Made by a program: the position numbers and the translations under genes. This document shows, piece by piece, positions 60,992 to 64,000 of a stretch of 64,000 nucleotides of DNA. Origin of the DNA: Lithospermum erythrorhizon (taxonomy: Eukaryota; Streptophyta; Magnoliopsida; Boraginales; Boraginaceae); assembly GCA_019722365.1 (NCBI GenBank), contig JADFUC010001430.1, forward strand, positions 17,340 to 81,339, in the 5' to 3' direction. The number at the start of each line of letters is the position of its first letter. The stretch's first letter is position 1. A model generated the notes under the pieces. The model searched no databases, had not been told where the DNA came from, and saw nothing but the letters and a program-made list of their open reading frames with translations.

Positions 60992-63404
60992 TGAAATAAC
61001 CCGTTCCGTATAAGCATTATTTTAATATGATTTTAGTTGCCGGTTGAGTGTTTTGCGGTTAAAGTTAAAATTTTAAATCGAATAATGATAATATGGGTTG
61101 AACGATAATATATTTTGAGAATAGAAATTTAATTTCCTTTCGTGTTCGAATTATGTTGTTAAATCGAGAAGAGAGAAGCGAGAAATTGTGAACCAAAGCA
61201 GACCTAAACTCACTTAAATGTTCACTACTTTACCCTTAGCTTCTTCATCAACATCATCATATCAACCATTTCGTCAAAACACAAAAATCTTGTGCTTGCT
61301 TCTTTGTACCAGCGGGCGAACCACCCATAGACCCCGAGCCTTGATTTTTTCCATTTTCTTGGTGAAACTTGTTGAATCCAACCCTCGAATCTTGTTCCCC
61401 ATCTTGAGATTATCAAAGGTATGAGTTTTAATCTTGAATCTCGTTATTTGAGGCTATAGTTGACCTATTTATTAGTTTGACTTTTATGTTGACGCTAGAG
61501 CTTGACTTTTATTATGGAATAGAAATGTTATCTAAGTTTGGTTTAGGGGATTTGAGGTGACTTTGAGTGATTATTGGGGTTAGAAAGTGGTGTATGTTGA
61601 GGGTTGACTTTGTTGACTTTTGTTGACTTTTTCTTAAGTTAACTTTAAATTGTAGTAGGAGGTTAGAGGACTTTAATATAGTTATTTTGGGAATAGAAGT
61701 ATTGGTTTGGATATGGATTGGTAGGGATTGGGTTGAGAAAGTTTGGAGAAAGTTCGTATAGTAGTTAGTGTTTGAATTGGAGGTTGTATTTAATGGTTTA
61801 TTTAGTTGGCAATTGATTGTTGGATTGGTTAGAATGTGATTAAAGTGTTATTGTTGGGGTAATAAAGTGATGACCGAATATCGGGATTTATGAAGTGGTA
61901 AGTAGAATGTAGTTACGTTTGAATTTTAGAAGTGTATACTAATCATGGGGATAGGATGATTGCTAAGAGTAGTAAATTTGAATTGTGAAGGTGGTATCAA
62001 CCTCGGGGTATATATAAATGTTAAGAGAGGTTATCCTATGGAATGTGTTATAATGTATAATTTCTTTGAATAGGAGTTGAGCACGGACTGTAGCGAGGGC
62101 CCCACTAGAGTTATCTCATTCTTTTGCTTTTGGCTCGAGGTGAGTACAAATCTCACGATGGGAACCCTTCATATATATTATGTTATATATTTTGCATGTG
62201 TTTTGTCATGGGACTATTTTGACATGTGTATTGAGTGATTATGATTTATATTATGAGATAGTTGTGATTATGATCCATGTTATGAGATAGTTGTGATTAT
62301 GATTTATATTATGAGATAGTTGTGATTATGATCCATGTTATGAGATAGTTGTGATTATGTTATGAGATAGTTGTGATTATGATTTATATTATGAGATAGT
62401 TGTGATTTGATTAAATGTTATGAGATTCTTAGTGGTCATTGTGGTTATAGCGTGTGTTGTGTGTACTAACTGCTTGGCGTGGGCGTGTGTTGTGTGTGTA
62501 ATGCATTGTGCGGTGTATTTTTGATTGCTTTGTTTGTTATTTGCGGGCAGTGGTGACCCGACCGGAGGTTTGGTGTGGTATGCATATTGAGTGGAGTAGC
62601 CAGGTGGATTAGGGAGGTTTGGTGTGATATGCGTATTGAGGGAGTGTAGCCTCGGAGTGCGGAGGATGGGGAGGTGGAGACCTTGCTCGATTATTTGTGT
62701 GGAGGTGGATTCACCGTATGTGTATTATTTGTGGAGGTGGATTCCTCGTTTTGGTTATTTGTGGAGATTAGTTCCTCGTTTGATGACTTTGATGACTTTG
62801 TGTGTGTTGAAATTTGTTTCCCTTAAATGAATATGCATTGTTGATGGTTATAAGCTCACAAGTATATTATTGTGTGTGATATGTATAAAGAGGACTCTAT
62901 GTGATTTGTGGGCCAGGTTATTACACGGGCAAACTTGGTTGAAATGTATATACATATGTTACGTATATAAAGCATGATTATATGTGATTGGGTAAAAAGT
63001 ACGTGGTATTTGTAATTCACTGACAATAAAATTGAGAGCTCCATTTCTCCCATGGGCGGGCGTTTTATGCCCTAGGTCTCTAGGATCGTCGTTGAGGGTA
63101 GGTGAGGATGCGTATTGCGGAGGCTGCGTGAAGATCATGGAGTGAGGCGGTGGTGGCATAGGAAGTCCTCATCGGTCGTTCCCACTGTTTGTCGACTTGT
63201 ATACTTTTAGACTTGTGTGTTGTATTTTAATGAGAGATTAAAATCATACTTTCTCTATGTTGTATTTTGGATTTCTTGTGTATCCTTGGGTTGTATTATT
63301 CAGGTGGATTTATATTCTGTTGTCTTTTGTTTTGTTGGATGTGTTGTTGGAATACCACGATGGAATAGAGAGTTTTGTCTTTGTTAATGTCGTGAGTCAT
63401 ATTT
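60992..63404 (+). repeat. 3' LTR of element D, family 1, cut at its end
   Basis: TGAAATAACCCGTTCCG to gtcatatttt, about 2.41 kb. Compared with the 5' LTR it lacks the last 100 or so bases (tattgtatccatcgattgg to gtcgttataat), because another LTR begins at 63,405. Short open frames within it are chance. Confidence 0.85.
62237..62403 (+). repeat. 29-bp minisatellite with a two-unit higher-order pattern
   Basis: Units of gattatgatttatattatga gatagttgt (type A) and the same with ccatgt in place of ttatat (type B) alternate A-B-A-B from 62,237 to 62,352. A shortened 22-base unit and another A follow to 62,403. The pattern indicates duplication of an A-B pair. Confidence 0.9.
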
Positions 63405-64000
63405 TGTAATAACCCGTTCCGTACTAATATTATTGAAATAGTATACTAGTTGCTCGGTGGAGTATTTCGAGGAGAAATCAAAAATTTCGAAGTTGAATAG
63501 TTGAAAATACAACGAATCGGTCGGTTGGTAGTATATTTCGGTTTTGAGAATTTTAAAGTTGTAATCGAATGGAAATGATATTATTTGGGTGGTAATATAA
63601 TTTGAGTGTAGGAATGTTGATGTTTGAAAGTTGGTTGTCGAGATAAGTTAAAACGAGAAGTATCGATTGAATTAAAACGATCGGGTTTCACCATATAAAG
63701 CTAATGGGCCAACCCATTAACCCATAACCAACCCAAAGCCCAAAAGAGAAAGGATCAGCCTTCTCGCTTGGCGCTGAAGCGCAAACGCCTTTCCACACTC
63801 CCCTTGAAATTTCTTTCTCGTTTCTTTTCCATCATGAGAAGCTTTGGACCTCAAATTTAGGGAGGTTTCTCCTCGTCGTCCTCTTCGATTCAAGGTAAAA
63901 GGTCGGATCTTTTTTGAGTATTTAGAGTGAGTTTTACGTTCGATTGACTTTTGTTGACTTTTGGATTTTGAATTTTATTGCTAGCAATACGTAACTTCAA
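63405..64000 (+). repeat. Start of another LTR, family 2-like
   Basis: Opens TGTAATAACCCGTTCCG at 63,405 and shares gttggttgtcgagataagtt and acgatcgggtttcacca with the family-2 LTR ending at 54,620. Runs off the window. It sits inside the end of element D's 3' LTR, so it probably arrived later. Confidence 0.65.

Overview
This is eukaryotic nuclear DNA from a flowering plant, most likely a eudicot. Evidence: intron-rich genes with GT-AG splice sites, a plant-type S-domain receptor kinase, a plant TIMELESS gene, chromodomain-bearing Ty3/gypsy retrotransposons primed by initiator-Met tRNA, and a MULE-OTU DNA transposon. Only two host genes are convincing. The rest is AT-rich intergenic DNA filled with nested and decayed transposable elements.

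Layout. 1-11,400 (minus strand): degraded Tekay/Del-like Ty3/gypsy elements arranged internal - LTR - internal, with a further solo LTR inside a chromodomain. 11,400-14,540: non-coding DNA with one unrecognised segment. 14,548-18,136 (plus): a five-exon G-type lectin S-receptor-like kinase that resembles Arabidopsis At5g24080, apparently intact. 18,870-27,380 (minus, convergent with the kinase): a 19-exon TIMELESS (Tof1/Swi1) gene. All splice phases fit, but exon 11 carries a 102-bp insertion with in-frame stop codons. 27,380-28,650: TIMELESS upstream region with an E2F-like site.

28,670-32,629: a minus-strand LTR (family 2) split by a plus-strand solo LTR (family 1) flanked by a 5-bp target duplication. 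33,200-34,030: an AT-rich MITE-like element. 36,975-39,462: a family-2 LTR, followed by a short LTR-like unit carrying a 5S rRNA-like sequence. 39,833-42,420 (minus): gag remnant and LTR of another Ty3 element, containing repeated hairpins. 42,450-45,690 (minus): a dead MULE with an OTU-protease remnant and tandemly duplicated small exons. 47,336-52,940 (plus): a decayed chromovirus pol with its 3' LTR. 53,230-54,620: a minus-strand LTR. 55,291-63,404 (plus): the most complete Ty3 element (truncated 5' LTR, PBS, gag, pol, PPT, 3' LTR). 63,405-end: start of one more LTR.

The two host genes share no pathway: one is a plasma-membrane receptor kinase, the other a replication-fork protection and checkpoint factor. 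No retroelement open reading frame spans a full gene, so any remaining mobility would depend on proteins supplied elsewhere. All protein identities here are from motif recognition and recall of families; no database search was run. LTR boundaries are by eye and, unless a TG start or a target duplication is named, are good to a few tens of bases.
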